A program made the position numbers and the translations under genes. 64,000 nt of DNA from Candidatus Binatia bacterium. Its GTDB lineage: Bacteria > Desulfobacterota > Binatia > HRBIN30. Shown here piece after piece: positions 17,476 through 26,052 of the stretch; position 1 is the stretch's first letter; each line of letters starts with the position of its first letter. Location: the NCBI GenBank assembly GCA_026004215.1, contig BPIR01000002.1:795844-859843 (forward strand), read 5' to 3'. Below the pieces are notes generated by a model that made no database searches, was not told the DNA's origin, and saw nothing but the letters and a program-made list of their open reading frames with translations.

Positions 17476-18762
17476 GTGTCGCTCGACCCACTGGTCCGCG
17501 CACTGTCGCAGCGGCTGAGGCCAGAGACCGTGCACACCGACCCCGTCACGCGCCAATGCTTTGCCATCGGCCCGCACATCCCCGCAGTTGTTCTCTTCCC
17601 GAGTTCGGAAACCGAGGTGGCAATTGCTATCGAGGTTTGTGCGCAGTCCGGTGCGGCCGTCGTTCCCTGGGGTGCAGGGGCGCGCCAACGCCAAGTTCCC
17701 CCTCCGCATCGTTACGATGTCGCACTCGGGCTCTCCTCGTTGAGTCGCGTGGTAGCCTATCAGCCCGAGGATCTCACCCTCACGGTCGAAGCTGGCTGCA
17801 CGCTGGACACGATCGCGGGCCTCTTGGAGCCGCGGCAGCAATGGCTCCCGCTCGATGTGGCGTGCCCGGAGCGAAGCACGGCCGGCGGCGTGGTCGCCAG
17901 TGCAGCGGTCGGCCTGGATCGCGCCGGCATGGTGTCGGTCCGCGATTTGTTGCTCGGCATCACGGTGGTTACTGGCGAGGGCATCGTGGCGCATGCGGGC
18001 GGACAGGTGGTGAAAAACGTCGCCGGCTACGACTTGATGCGCCTGGTGGCCGGTTCGTGGGGTACGCTCGGGGTGGTGACGCAGGTCACCTGGAAGCTCG
18101 CGCCCAAGCCGCAACGCAGGGCTGTGGTTTGGCAACCGTGTCGCGGACTGGATGAAGGGTTGGCCGTGGCCGCGGCGTGTGCGGCCTCCACTCCCGAACC
18201 GACGCTGCTCGCCGTGGTGCGATGGCCGGATGAGTCCACTCCGGATGCCCGCACGAGTGTGCTCGTCGGCTGGAGCGGCGTGGAAGACGAGGTGGCAGAG
18301 GCCCGTGCGGCAATCGCCAGCGTTGCTCCTTCCGTGCAGTGGCTCGACGAACCCGAGCAGGTGCCGCTGTGGAAACGAGTGCGCGACTTCCCGCTGGTCG
18401 GACCGGCTGGTCCTTGGGCTGGGGGCGTGCGGCTGTCATTGCTTCCAAGCGACTCGTTCGCGTGTGTCGAAGCGCTGGCAAAGGAAGTAGAGACCACACA
18501 CGTCGCCGTTTGCCTTCTGCCGCAGCGGGGCTGTGTTTACTTGAGAACCGCTCGCCACGATGCATCGTGGATGAGGCGCATGCTCGCGTGGGCGAGCGAT
18601 TTTGCATCGGCCCGCCGTGGTTGGGCGTGGGTAGACGACTGGCCGGCGAGTGGCGCTCTGGCTGCAGGAGCGCTGCCGAACCTGTATTTGTCCCGCCGGG
18701 TGAAGAACGCCATGGACCCGCGGGCGATCTTGAGCCCGGGGCGTTACTGGGGGCACTGGTGA
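17476..18762 (+). CDS. glcE: Glycolate oxidase FAD-binding subunit
   Basis: 428 residues. The start is taken as GTG at 17476, preceded by GAGGGG six bases away and 11 bases after glcD. The PCMH-type FAD region is reduced but recognisable: VVPWGAGARQR, VAYQPEDLTLTVEAGCTL, PLDVACPERSTAGGVVASA, GGQVVKNVAGYDLMRLVAGSWGTLGVV. GlcE subunits are shorter partners of GlcD that are needed for activity. The last base of the stop is the first base of the next start (TGATG), so translation of glcF is coupled to it. Confidence 0.9.
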   Translation: MSLDPLVRALSQRLRPETVHTDPVTRQCFAIGPHIPAVVLFPSSETEVAIAIEVCAQSGAAVVPWGAGARQRQVPPPHRYDVALGLSSLSRVVAYQPEDLTLTVEAGCTLDTIAGLLEPRQQWLPLDVACPERSTAGGVVASAAVGLDRAGMVSVRDLLLGITVVTGEGIVAHAGGQVVKNVAGYDLMRLVAGSWGTLGVVTQVTWKLAPKPQRRAVVWQPCRGLDEGLAVAAACAASTPEPTLLAVVRWPDESTPDARTSVLVGWSGVEDEVAEARAAIASVAPSVQWLDEPEQVPLWKRVRDFPLVGPAGPWAGGVRLSLLPSDSFACVEALAKEVETTHVAVCLLPQRGCVYLRTARHDASWMRRMLAWASDFASARRGWAWVDDWPASGALAAGALPNLYLSRRVKNAMDPRAILSPGRYWGHW

Positions 18763-20054
18763 TGAGCGAGGTCAAAGGTAGCCAGCCAGAAAGACCGCCG
18801 ATCTCTATCGAGCGGCTGCTCGAATGTGTGCATTGCGGCCTATGCTTGCCCGCCTGTCCCACCTACGTGGAATTGGGAAACGAAGCGGACTCTCCGCGCG
18901 GGCGCATTCATTGGCTGCGGGCGGTGGCGGAGCAGGGCTTGTCGTTGGACGCGGCGGGGGTGCGCCACCTCGATCTCTGCTTGGGATGCCGCGCCTGCGA
19001 ATCGGCGTGCCCCTCGGGCGTGCGGTATGGAGAGGTGCTCGAAGAGGCTCGCGTTTTCGTGGAGCGATCGTTCCGCCGGCCGTGGTGGGATCGGTGGCGG
19101 CGGCGCCTGGTGGTCGAGTTGTTTGCGCATCCGGCGCGCCTAGCCACCTTGTTGCTGCCCATTCGCCTGGCCGACCGTTTGGGTGCGGGTGGGTGGCTGA
19201 GGCGGCTTCCGTTGCTGGAGTTCTTGCCGCCTCTGGCACGGGCTGCGTCATGGAAACCGTCTGCGGTGTTTGCCGCACGCGGGCCACGCAAGCACCGCGT
19301 GGCACTGTTGCGCGGTTGCGTGGCGAGGGTGTTGTTCCCGCAAGTCGAAGCGGCGCTGGTGCGGCTTCTTGTGGACCAGGGGTGCGAGGTCATTGTGCCT
19401 CCCAAGCAAGGCTGCTGCGGGGCGTTGGCGGCGCATCAGGGCGACAAGAATCGTGCGGCTCGATTTGTACGCGAGTTTGTCGCCGCGTTCGCGCAACCTG
19501 TAGATGCGATTTTAGTTACGGCCGCAGGCTGCGGAGCCTTCCTTCGGTGTTGCGCTCACTGGCTCGATGCGGGCGCGCTCCGAAAGCAAGCGGAACACGT
19601 GCAAGTGCGGGTGCGTGATGCCACGGAGTTTCTCGCCGCGCTCGACTTGCCGGCGCCGCCGCGGCCGTTCGGGATTAAAGTTGCTTACCACCATGCTTGT
19701 CACCTGGTTCACGCGCAAGGCATTCGCGACCAACCGGAGCAACTTCTCCGCTTAGTCGGTGCCGAGCTTGTGCCTCTGGAGGAAGCCGACATGTGCTGCG
19801 GCAGCGCGGGCTCGTACAACCTGCTCGAGGCGGGGCTCGCTCAGCGGTTGGGAGAGCGCAAGGCTCGCAACATTCTGGGCAGTGGCGCCGAGGTCGTCGC
19901 GGTGGCCAACCCGGGGTGCAGCTTGCAAATCCAGGCGGCGCTACGGCGCGCCGGGTCGCGCCTGCCCGTGTTGCACCCCATCGAGATTCTCGTCGCCGCG
20001 TACTATCCGGACGCGTTCGCTCCTCCTAGCTTTTCTCCCACACCGGACCCGTAG
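18762..20054 (+). CDS. glcF: Glycolate oxidase iron-sulfur subunit
   Basis: 430 residues, ATG overlapping the glcE stop by one base. Two N-terminal [4Fe-4S] motifs are CVHCGLCLPACPTY (from about residue 23) and CLGCRACESACPSG (from about 72). Two CCG domains follow, marked by GCCGALAAHQGD and by the second set with MCCGSAGSYN; both are normal for GlcF/LutA-type proteins that carry electrons from the flavin subunits to quinone at the membrane. The gene ends inside a hairpin that also contains the stop codon of the convergent lipoprotein gene (20048-20067). Confidence 0.92.
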   Translation: MSEVKGSQPERPPISIERLLECVHCGLCLPACPTYVELGNEADSPRGRIHWLRAVAEQGLSLDAAGVRHLDLCLGCRACESACPSGVRYGEVLEEARVFVERSFRRPWWDRWRRRLVVELFAHPARLATLLLPIRLADRLGAGGWLRRLPLLEFLPPLARAASWKPSAVFAARGPRKHRVALLRGCVARVLFPQVEAALVRLLVDQGCEVIVPPKQGCCGALAAHQGDKNRAARFVREFVAAFAQPVDAILVTAAGCGAFLRCCAHWLDAGALRKQAEHVQVRVRDATEFLAALDLPAPPRPFGIKVAYHHACHLVHAQGIRDQPEQLLRLVGAELVPLEEADMCCGSAGSYNLLEAGLAQRLGERKARNILGSGAEVVAVANPGCSLQIQAALRRAGSRLPVLHPIEILVAAYYPDAFAPPSFSPTPDP

Positions 20055-20067
20055 CTCACGCTACGGG
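20048..20067. terminator. Bidirectional terminator-like hairpin holding both stop codons
   Basis: CCCGTAG (20048-20054), loop CTCACG, CTACGGG (20061-20067), then TTT. The TAG in the left arm is the glcF stop; the CTA in the right arm is the stop of the minus-strand gene. The stem is symmetric, so it can act for both convergent transcripts. The U-tract is short, so strength is uncertain. Confidence 0.6.
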
Positions 20068-20828
20068 TTTGCGGCCGTTGTCGGTGCGGGTGCGACGCAA
20101 CGCTCCAGCGGCGCAAGGAGTTCGCGCACAGCGTTGCTCACCCTATCGGAGGGGAACAGTTCTTCGTCTGGGCGGCGGAAATAAGACCGAGCCACGTACA
20201 CGGTGCGCCACTGAACGGGTATGCCTCCTTTATACAGCCGCCGCCCGTCGGGTTCGACCATGATCACCGATAGCCACACGCCGGTGACCAGTTGCGGCAT
20301 GTCGAGAACCGGCTGCTGGTCCAGGCGAATATTCTCGCCATTGAACTGAGGCCACACGGGTTCGCCGTTGCTCCGGTAGAGCGTGCGCTCCGAGGTGAAG
20401 GCAAGCAGTAGGGCGTCCACCTGGTGGGAGTGGGCGAGATCCCGTGCGGCATAACTGCGCGCGACGCGCAGCTTCTCGTCGTCCGGCTCTCCAGTGAGCG
20501 GGTCGAACACGCCACCGATTTGGCTTGCGTACCGGCGCCACACCGGACCCACGACGTTGCTTCCCACCACGCGATAACCACGCGCCTGCAGGATCTCCGT
20601 TACCGCGCGTTCAATGTCGGCGGCCACCCGTTCGCGGTGCGGGCGGCGGAGGTAGACCCCTGGGGGCATGATACCGATCGTGCGCACCAAACGGGCGAAC
20701 TCTTCGCGCGGGACTTCGTACGGGTTGTACGGCTTGGCGGAAACGCAGCCTGCGAAGAAAAGCAGGGCTGCGAGCCACACGCTGCGAGCGCGGAGTTTAC
20801 GCGAGTCCATCCTGGTCGAGGGCCTCAT
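20061..20828 (-). CDS. Envelope lipoprotein of unknown function
   Basis: 255 residues. The start chosen is the ATG at 20828: AAGGAGG lies nine bases upstream and the ATG overlaps the stop of the M48 protease gene (ATGA). A lipoprotein signal is clear, ending in LLFFAGC. The mature part begins with VSAKPYNPYEVPREEFARL, then IGIMPPGVYL and a helical RVAADIERAVTEILQARGYRVV, a layout seen in small lipoproteins with a Rossmann-like or TolB-N-like fold, but I do not recognise the family. Translational coupling to the metalloprotease suggests a joint role in envelope upkeep. The plus-strand lipoprotein at 22243 has a similar layout, an early hydrophobic strand followed by a charged helix and GYNAV, and may be a distant relative. 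Confidence 0.75.
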   Translation of the reverse strand: MRPSTRMDSRKLRARSVWLAALLFFAGCVSAKPYNPYEVPREEFARLVRTIGIMPPGVYLRRPHRERVAADIERAVTEILQARGYRVVGSNVVGPVWRRYASQIGGVFDPLTGEPDDEKLRVARSYAARDLAHSHQVDALLLAFTSERTLYRSNGEPVWPQFNGENIRLDQQPVLDMPQLVTGVWLSVIMVEPDGRRLYKGGIPVQWRTVYVARSYFRRPDEELFPSDRVSNAVRELLAPLERCVAPAPTTAANP

Positions 20829-22087
20829 TGAGGGAGACCTCCTTGAAGTTCTTGCAGCATCCCTTCCACGATGCCGCGATCGATCGCCTGCGGCGACAGC
20901 TCTAGGTAGCGTCGGAGATGGCGACGGGCGCACGCCGCGTCTTTGTGCTCTCGGCACCAAAGCCCCATCTCGCGGTGGGCCGGAGCGAACTCCGGGTCGA
21001 GAGCGAGCGCTTGCTCGTACGCGCGCCGAGCTGCAGCGAGGTCACGGGCGTTCGTGTCGAGGCGGTACCAGTCGCCCAGCGCCACGTAGCCGTCGGCGCG
21101 GTGGGGAAATGCGGCCAAGTGGCGGTCAATCAAGCGGCGGGCTCGCGAGTAGCGGCGGATTTTCATATTCACGCTGGCCACGTCCAGCCGGACGGCTGCG
21201 GTGCGTTCGAGGAACTCGCCTTCGTTTCGGATCGCCGTCTTTAGAGCGGGCGGCACTTCGGTCTCGTTCCAGGCACGCAGTCGCTCGAGGCGCTCCGCCG
21301 TCGCCGGGTGGTCTCCGTAGTAATAGGGCTCCGGCACCTTTTGCTCCGCCACGAGCAGTTGTTCCTCTTCCAGCAAGCGCTCCATGGCAGCGGCACAGTG
21401 GGCGCCGTCGTAACCACTCGCTCGCGCTGCTTCCCAACCCCTTCGATCGGCCCGATATTCGAGGTCGCGGGCAAAGCCGCGCACTTGCCAGACCAACAGT
21501 GACCCTTCTGGCCCCGCCAGCAGGTCCAACACCACCGAGGGCCCCGGAAGCGCCATTGCGCCGCCCGAGCCAGCGAGCAGGACTACCAGCAGCCCACGAA
21601 CCGCACTCACGGTTTTCTCGTCGTGCAGCCGTTGTGCGTAGGCATGCCGCTCGGCAAAGTGGGTAATTTCGTGCCCGAGCACGCACGCGAGCTGCGCTTC
21701 GCTGTCCAATTGCGCCAGCAAGCCTTCGCTGACCATCAATTTGCCGTTCGGCAGAGCGTATGCACTCAGGAAGGGGTCTTGAACCACACGCACCTCGACG
21801 GAAGATGGATCCAGTTGAAAGGCGGGCATCAGTCGCATCGCGACATCGTTCACGTACGAGGCCAAAGCCGTGTCGGAACGGAACGCTTTCTCCTTCTCCA
21901 TGGCTGTAAACAGCCTCCGGGCCCGGGCCCACAGTTGGATCTCTTCCTCGTCCCGCGGGGCCGGAGCGCCAACGAAAGGTTCCAGGTTGGGCCGAAAGCA
22001 GCCGGCGGCAAGACACATCGAGAGCAAGAACGTCGCAACGCGTGGCAGCCTGGGATGGAGATGTGCGGCGTTCCGACCGAGGCCCAT
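20825..22087 (-). CDS. M48-family zinc metalloprotease lipoprotein with C-terminal TPR-like repeats
   Basis: 420 residues. The N-terminus ends in a lipobox LAAGC (about residue 30), so it is anchored in the envelope facing the periplasm. The peptidase core has ALPNGKLMVSEGLLAQL, the zinc motif HEITH (about 138-142) and the third ligand region EYRADRRGWEAA, as in BepA/YfgC and LoiP. The C-terminal third has TPR-like helices: DGYVALGDWYRLD, ARRAYEQALALDPEFAPAHREMGLW. BepA-type proteins assist or degrade outer-membrane barrel proteins such as LptD. It is coupled to the following lipoprotein gene by ATGA. Confidence 0.9.
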   Translation of the reverse strand: MGLGRNAAHLHPRLPRVATFLLSMCLAAGCFRPNLEPFVGAPAPRDEEEIQLWARARRLFTAMEKEKAFRSDTALASYVNDVAMRLMPAFQLDPSSVEVRVVQDPFLSAYALPNGKLMVSEGLLAQLDSEAQLACVLGHEITHFAERHAYAQRLHDEKTVSAVRGLLVVLLAGSGGAMALPGPSVVLDLLAGPEGSLLVWQVRGFARDLEYRADRRGWEAARASGYDGAHCAAAMERLLEEEQLLVAEQKVPEPYYYGDHPATAERLERLRAWNETEVPPALKTAIRNEGEFLERTAAVRLDVASVNMKIRRYSRARRLIDRHLAAFPHRADGYVALGDWYRLDTNARDLAAARRAYEQALALDPEFAPAHREMGLWCREHKDAACARRHLRRYLELSPQAIDRGIVEGMLQELQGGLPQ

Positions 22088-22242
22088 GATTCACCCCGTC
22101 GTCGGTGTTTACGCTTACATGTGGACGGCATGCAAGCGGCATCTGTTGGTCCGCAAGGCCGGCGCCCGGCCGTCCGGGCCAGCGCGCCAACAGCAGTCTC
22201 CGGTTGACAGCGCGGGCGAGCCGTTTCAAAAAGCAGGTCGTG

Positions 22243-23034
22243 ATGCACGGCCACCTGGCTTCAAAGGCAGCACGCCGGCAGCCTTCGCAACTTTCTCGGG
22301 GGCCGTGCTGGGCGCTGGTGCTGTGGTTCTATTGGTTGGCCGGCTGCGGGCCCGTACCGCCCGTGTTGCACATGCCGGAAGCAAGTCCCTGGCGCGTGCC
22401 CATCGATGATTTTGCTTCTCGGGTGAGCACCGTTTGCGTATATCCGACGGACATCAGTGCGGAGGAGCTCGCGGAGCGCGCGCAAGACTTCAGCCGCCGC
22501 GCCGTGGCGGAACTCAAGGGCGCCGGTTACAACGCCGTGCTTCTGTCGGAAGAGGAACGAAAAGGATTCCACGAGCGGGCCATCGCGGCGGAAGGGAGCA
22601 TGACAGACCTGGAGTTCGGCTGGCTCGACCGCGATCGCGTCGACGCGGTGCAACGGCGGCAGCGTCTCCTGGCGCGCGAGGTTCATGGGTGCGACGCGTT
22701 TTTGGAATTGCGGGTCACGGCCGTGCGCGCACTCTGGCGCGATGGTGTGGCCAAGTGGGATGGGCGCGAAGTGCAATTTCAGGACTACCTCAGCGCGCAG
22801 AATGCGTGGGGATGGACAACGGTGCTGTCCCTGCACGCGCGCGTGACCGACTTGGACAATCAGGAACTTTACTTTTTCGCAGGCGGCATCCAGCCCATTG
22901 TCGAAATAGACACATGGTCGCTGTTCGAACCTTGGCGCCTCATGAGCCCGGACAAAATCTTGGTGTCGGAAGCGGACAAGACTTACGCGCTGACCTTGGC
23001 GTTGGGACCGCTGTTGGTCGCCCGGCTCAAATGA
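22243..23034 (+). CDS. Lipoprotein of unknown function
   Basis: 263 residues from ATG 22243; the frame is open further upstream but no ribosome-binding site supports it. The N-terminus has a basic start, a hydrophobic WALVLWFYWLAGC and hence a lipobox. The mature part starts with GPVPPVLHMPEASPW, then STVCVYPTDISAEELAERAQDFSRRAVAELKGAGYNAV and several beta segments (DAFLELRVTAVRALW, WTTVLSLHARVTDL). No known domain. It is divergent from the M48 gene (155 bases between starts) and may share a control region with it. It resembles the lipoprotein at 20061-20828 in overall layout only. Confidence 0.74.
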   Translation: MHGHLASKAARRQPSQLSRGPCWALVLWFYWLAGCGPVPPVLHMPEASPWRVPIDDFASRVSTVCVYPTDISAEELAERAQDFSRRAVAELKGAGYNAVLLSEEERKGFHERAIAAEGSMTDLEFGWLDRDRVDAVQRRQRLLAREVHGCDAFLELRVTAVRALWRDGVAKWDGREVQFQDYLSAQNAWGWTTVLSLHARVTDLDNQELYFFAGGIQPIVEIDTWSLFEPWRLMSPDKILVSEADKTYALTLALGPLLVARLK

Positions 23035-23082
23035 GCAGCGCGCCTGCCCGCTGATGCCGCCGGTGCGGGCGCGGTCCCGTAT

Positions 23083-23110
23083 GCACAGCGCTCGGCCGCA
23101 CGCGCTGTGC
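23083..23110. terminator. Terminator-like hairpin between convergent genes
   Basis: GCACAGCG (23083-23090) and CGCTGTGC (23103-23110) form a perfect 8-bp stem with a 12-base loop, followed on the plus strand by TTT. It lies between the lipoprotein stop (23034) and the hmuS stop (23125), where a terminator for one or both transcripts is expected. Confidence 0.5.
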
Positions 23111-23124
23111 TTTCGTCGCGCTTG

Positions 23125-24174
23125 TCAACGCGCGGCGATACGATCGAGCGTTGCCCGCCACTCTGCCGACTCCTCCGTACCGGGCCTCCGGTAACTGAAC
23201 ACTTGCACCAGCAAGTCACCGTCGCGATCGAACACCTCGAGGCTGGTCACGTGCCCTTCGGGCACGGGTTTGCGAACGACCCAACTTTGGCCCAGCGCAC
23301 TCCTCTGAACATGCAAGTTGAATTTCGCATCCAGCACGTTCCACCAATCTCCGGCAACTGCCGTTCTTCCAATCCGGCCTTTGTAAATTTGGGTTACCGC
23401 CCGATTGCCGACGAACACCATGATAGGCAGCTCTGAGCTGGCAACGGCTTGCAGCAACTCCCACAAAGCTTCGGGCTTGGCCGGCACCGCCCACGATGGG
23501 CCCAATCGATGCAACGCCTGCAAGCGCGATAGTCGGAACCGCCGCAGCAACCCGAAAATGTCGTGGGTATCGCGCATACCCGCCCAAGCGCGGCGCAGTG
23601 CTTCTGCGTCTACCGGGGAGGCCGGGGCTTCGCTTGCCGTTGGCTGGATCGAGGCACCGGGATAAGCCGTTTGCACGTGTTCCGTCTCGGAGGTCCCAAA
23701 TTCCTCCAGAAGTTCCTGTTGTGCGGCACCGGGGGTTTCGCTGGTGAAAAAGACTTTGTGCAGAGCGCAGCCCCAGGCATCGAAGAACATCACGCCACCG
23801 GGAAGTCGAAGCAAGTTGGGAGTGGAAACAAAGCGGGCGAACGCAAAGCGCCGAAGCGCGAGTCGCAAATCAATGGCATCCCCCAGAACCAGCGCCGCGT
23901 GACCCGAGTATGCGTACGGGCGATATTCCCCTTGGCATTCGATCACGGCGTATTGATTACGGGTGAGCCCAAGCAAGACGCCCAGGTGGCCCAACGCTTG
24001 AAAAAGGCCGTGAAAGTCGGCTCGCAGGGGTCGCACGTACTCGGGAAAGGTATCGAGCAAGTCCAGCTCGGTCACCCCGAGGGCTTGCGCCGCCTCGGCC
24101 GTGCGGATCCGGCGCCCCCGATGAGCCATCTGCAAGAAGCTTGAACGGAGCTCCAAACGGTCGTTCCTACGCAT
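23125..24174 (-). CDS. hmuS: Hemin-degrading factor / heme-trafficking protein (HemS/HmuS family)
   Basis: 349 residues from the ATG at 24174; a GTG one codon earlier is possible. It shows the tandem ChuS/HemS layout. The N-terminal half has EAAQALGVTELDLLD, GLFQALGHLGVLLGLTRNQYAV, and LPGGVMFFDAWGCALHKVFFT. The C-terminal half repeats it with LWELLQAVASSELPIMVFVGNRAVTQIYKGRI and DAKFNLHVQRSALGQSWVVRKP. These cytoplasmic proteins bind imported heme and either degrade it or pass it on. It is the last gene of the heme-uptake operon; its start overlaps the end of hmuV. Confidence 0.9.
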   Translation of the reverse strand: MRRNDRLELRSSFLQMAHRGRRIRTAEAAQALGVTELDLLDTFPEYVRPLRADFHGLFQALGHLGVLLGLTRNQYAVIECQGEYRPYAYSGHAALVLGDAIDLRLALRRFAFARFVSTPNLLRLPGGVMFFDAWGCALHKVFFTSETPGAAQQELLEEFGTSETEHVQTAYPGASIQPTASEAPASPVDAEALRRAWAGMRDTHDIFGLLRRFRLSRLQALHRLGPSWAVPAKPEALWELLQAVASSELPIMVFVGNRAVTQIYKGRIGRTAVAGDWWNVLDAKFNLHVQRSALGQSWVVRKPVPEGHVTSLEVFDRDGDLLVQVFSYRRPGTEESAEWRATLDRIAAR

Positions 24175-24997
24175 CACTTTGTACCTCCGAAGTGTGGTTT
24201 TGGTCCAACGCGAAAAACCGCGGAATCAACACGGGCGTGTATTCCCCGTTCCCTTGGGGCAGCGACGCCTCACAAAACGAAACGCCCAGAGCGCGTTGCA
24301 CGTCGCCGCTTTGAAAAACCTTCGGCAAAGGCCCCTCCGCGACGATTCGGGCCCGGTCGAGTACGGCCAGCCGATCCGCAACCGTGCAAAGGAAAGGTAT
24401 GTCGTGGCTCGCAATCAACGTGGCACCGCCGGCCCGCTGAAACCGCCGCAACAGTACGATCAACTGTCGTTGGTGCACGAGGTCGAGGTGGTTCGTGGGC
24501 TCGTCGAGTAGAAGGCACGCGCGCCCGGTCGGGTAGGCGCCGAACACCTGCAAGAACACCCGAGCCAAGTGCACGCGCTGCCGTTCGCCTCCGGAAAGAT
24601 CGGTGTAGGGGCGGTCGGCGAGCGCTCCGAGGTCGAACAGATCTAATAGCTCGGCCACCATGGCCGAAGTTTGCTCCGGCGTCACAGTGTGTGGCCATGC
24701 CCCCCAGCCAACGACCGTGCGGACGCGGAAAGGAAAGTTCAGGGGTTGGTCTTGCGATAATACAGCAATGTGCCGCGCCCGTTTTCGTGGAGGCCACGCC
24801 GCCAAAGGCTGGCCGAAAAGGAAGATTCGGCCAGACGTGGGAATTCGTTCTCCTACGCACGTGCGCAGCAAGGTGCTTTTCCCCGCACCATTGCGGCCGA
24901 TCAGCCCGACGACCGAGCCGGCGACCAATTTGAAATCAATGCATTCCAAAACCAGATGGCCGCGGAGATGCACGGAAACCTTTTCGAGCGTGATCAT
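24167..24997 (-). CDS. hmuV: Heme ABC transporter ATPase
   Basis: 276 residues, start ATG at 24997 overlapping the hmuU stop (ATGA); the upstream in-frame extension would lie inside hmuU. Walker A is GRNGAGKST at 34-42, the signature is LSGGERQ at about 140, Walker B is ACLLLDEPTNHLDL and the H-loop His lies in LIASHDI. The sequence is of the FecE/BtuD/HmuV class. It energises import of heme from the periplasm with HmuU and HmuT. The extra C-terminal tail (about residues 230-276) is typical of HmuV. Confidence 0.93.
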   Translation of the reverse strand: MITLEKVSVHLRGHLVLECIDFKLVAGSVVGLIGRNGAGKSTLLRTCVGERIPTSGRIFLFGQPLAAWPPRKRARHIAVLSQDQPLNFPFRVRTVVGWGAWPHTVTPEQTSAMVAELLDLFDLGALADRPYTDLSGGERQRVHLARVFLQVFGAYPTGRACLLLDEPTNHLDLVHQRQLIVLLRRFQRAGGATLIASHDIPFLCTVADRLAVLDRARIVAEGPLPKVFQSGDVQRALGVSFCEASLPQGNGEYTPVLIPRFFALDQNHTSEVQSDA

Positions 24998-26052
24998 CGC
25001 AGCCACTCCTGGGCCCCGGTGTGTGTCAATAGAACGAATAGGATGGGGCCACCGATGCTCGCCGTGACCAAACTCAGGGGGATCTCCGCCGGGCTGGCCA
25101 GCGTGCGGGCACATATGTCGCCGGCCAATACGAATGCGCCGCCGGCTAAGGCGCAGCGCGGGAGGAGCTGGAAGTGCTCGGGGCCGAACAACAACCGCAG
25201 GCCGTGCGGAACAATGAGGCCGACGAAAGCCACGGGCCCTGCGGCTGCCACTGCTGGCGCGAGCAGAGCGGCGACGCTCAGCAGGGCGGCACGTTTAAAT
25301 CGTTCCGGATCGAAGCCGAGATAAAACGCGTTGTGTTCCCCTAGCAACAACGCATCCAAGGCCCGGCTGTGGCGCATCAACCAAGGTGCAAAAACAGCGA
25401 TGCCCGCCCACAAGAGGCCCACGGTAATCCAGCGCGCGCCGGCCGCGCTCCCTAACGTCCAAAACGTGAGGGAGCGGAGTTGCGCGTCCGTCGCAAGGTA
25501 GAGATACAGCCCGAGAATGCCCGAGCCCACTGCGTTGAAGGCGATACCGAGGAGAAGAAGCGTCGCTAAGTCGGGCGAAGTTCGCCAACGTGCGAGCCCG
25601 TACAGCGCCGCCAACACCGCAGCGGCAACCGCGAATGCCCCGCAAGCTGTACGCAGGTCGGGTGGAACCCAATGCCACGGTGGGAATGCCAGGCCTCCAC
25701 TGGCCGAGGCAAACGCCGCTCCCAAAGCGGCGGCTGTCGAGACACCGAGTACGCCCGCGTCTGCCAAGGGGTTTCGCCACAGTGCTTGCAATACGATTCC
25801 CGACAGCGCCAAAGCCGTACCCACGCCGAGTGCGAGCAAGGCTCGGGGTAGGCGCAACTGCAGGACAACGTAAGAGGCAAGTTCGTACTCGGTGGTTTGT
25901 AGACATCCGCCGAGGGGCAAGACCGAACACGCCAATTGGTGCAGCGATATGGGCTGCGGCCCTAAAGTCAGGGAGACAGCCAACGTAGCCGGCCATGCGA
26001 TGACCAGCACCCAGGTACAGACAGTGGTGAAATTGGCGGGGCAGCTACGCAT
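24994..26052 (-). CDS. hmuU: Heme ABC transporter permease
   Basis: 352 residues, start ATG at 26052, overlapping the hmuT end by eight bases. It is of the FecCD/BtuC type with about ten membrane helices. Family blocks: LRLPRALLALGVGTALALSGIVLQALWRNPLADAGVLGVSTAAALGA near the N-terminus, FWTLGSAAGARW in the middle, and GPVAFVGLIVPHGLRLLFGPEH followed by GDICARTLASPAEIPLSLVTASIGGPIFxxL-type ending. The GLIVPH region forms the coupling contact with the ATPase. Order hmuT-hmuU-hmuV-hmuS is the standard order. Confidence 0.93.
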   Translation of the reverse strand: MRSCPANFTTVCTWVLVIAWPATLAVSLTLGPQPISLHQLACSVLPLGGCLQTTEYELASYVVLQLRLPRALLALGVGTALALSGIVLQALWRNPLADAGVLGVSTAAALGAAFASASGGLAFPPWHWVPPDLRTACGAFAVAAAVLAALYGLARWRTSPDLATLLLLGIAFNAVGSGILGLYLYLATDAQLRSLTFWTLGSAAGARWITVGLLWAGIAVFAPWLMRHSRALDALLLGEHNAFYLGFDPERFKRAALLSVAALLAPAVAAAGPVAFVGLIVPHGLRLLFGPEHFQLLPRCALAGGAFVLAGDICARTLASPAEIPLSLVTASIGGPILFVLLTHTGAQEWLR

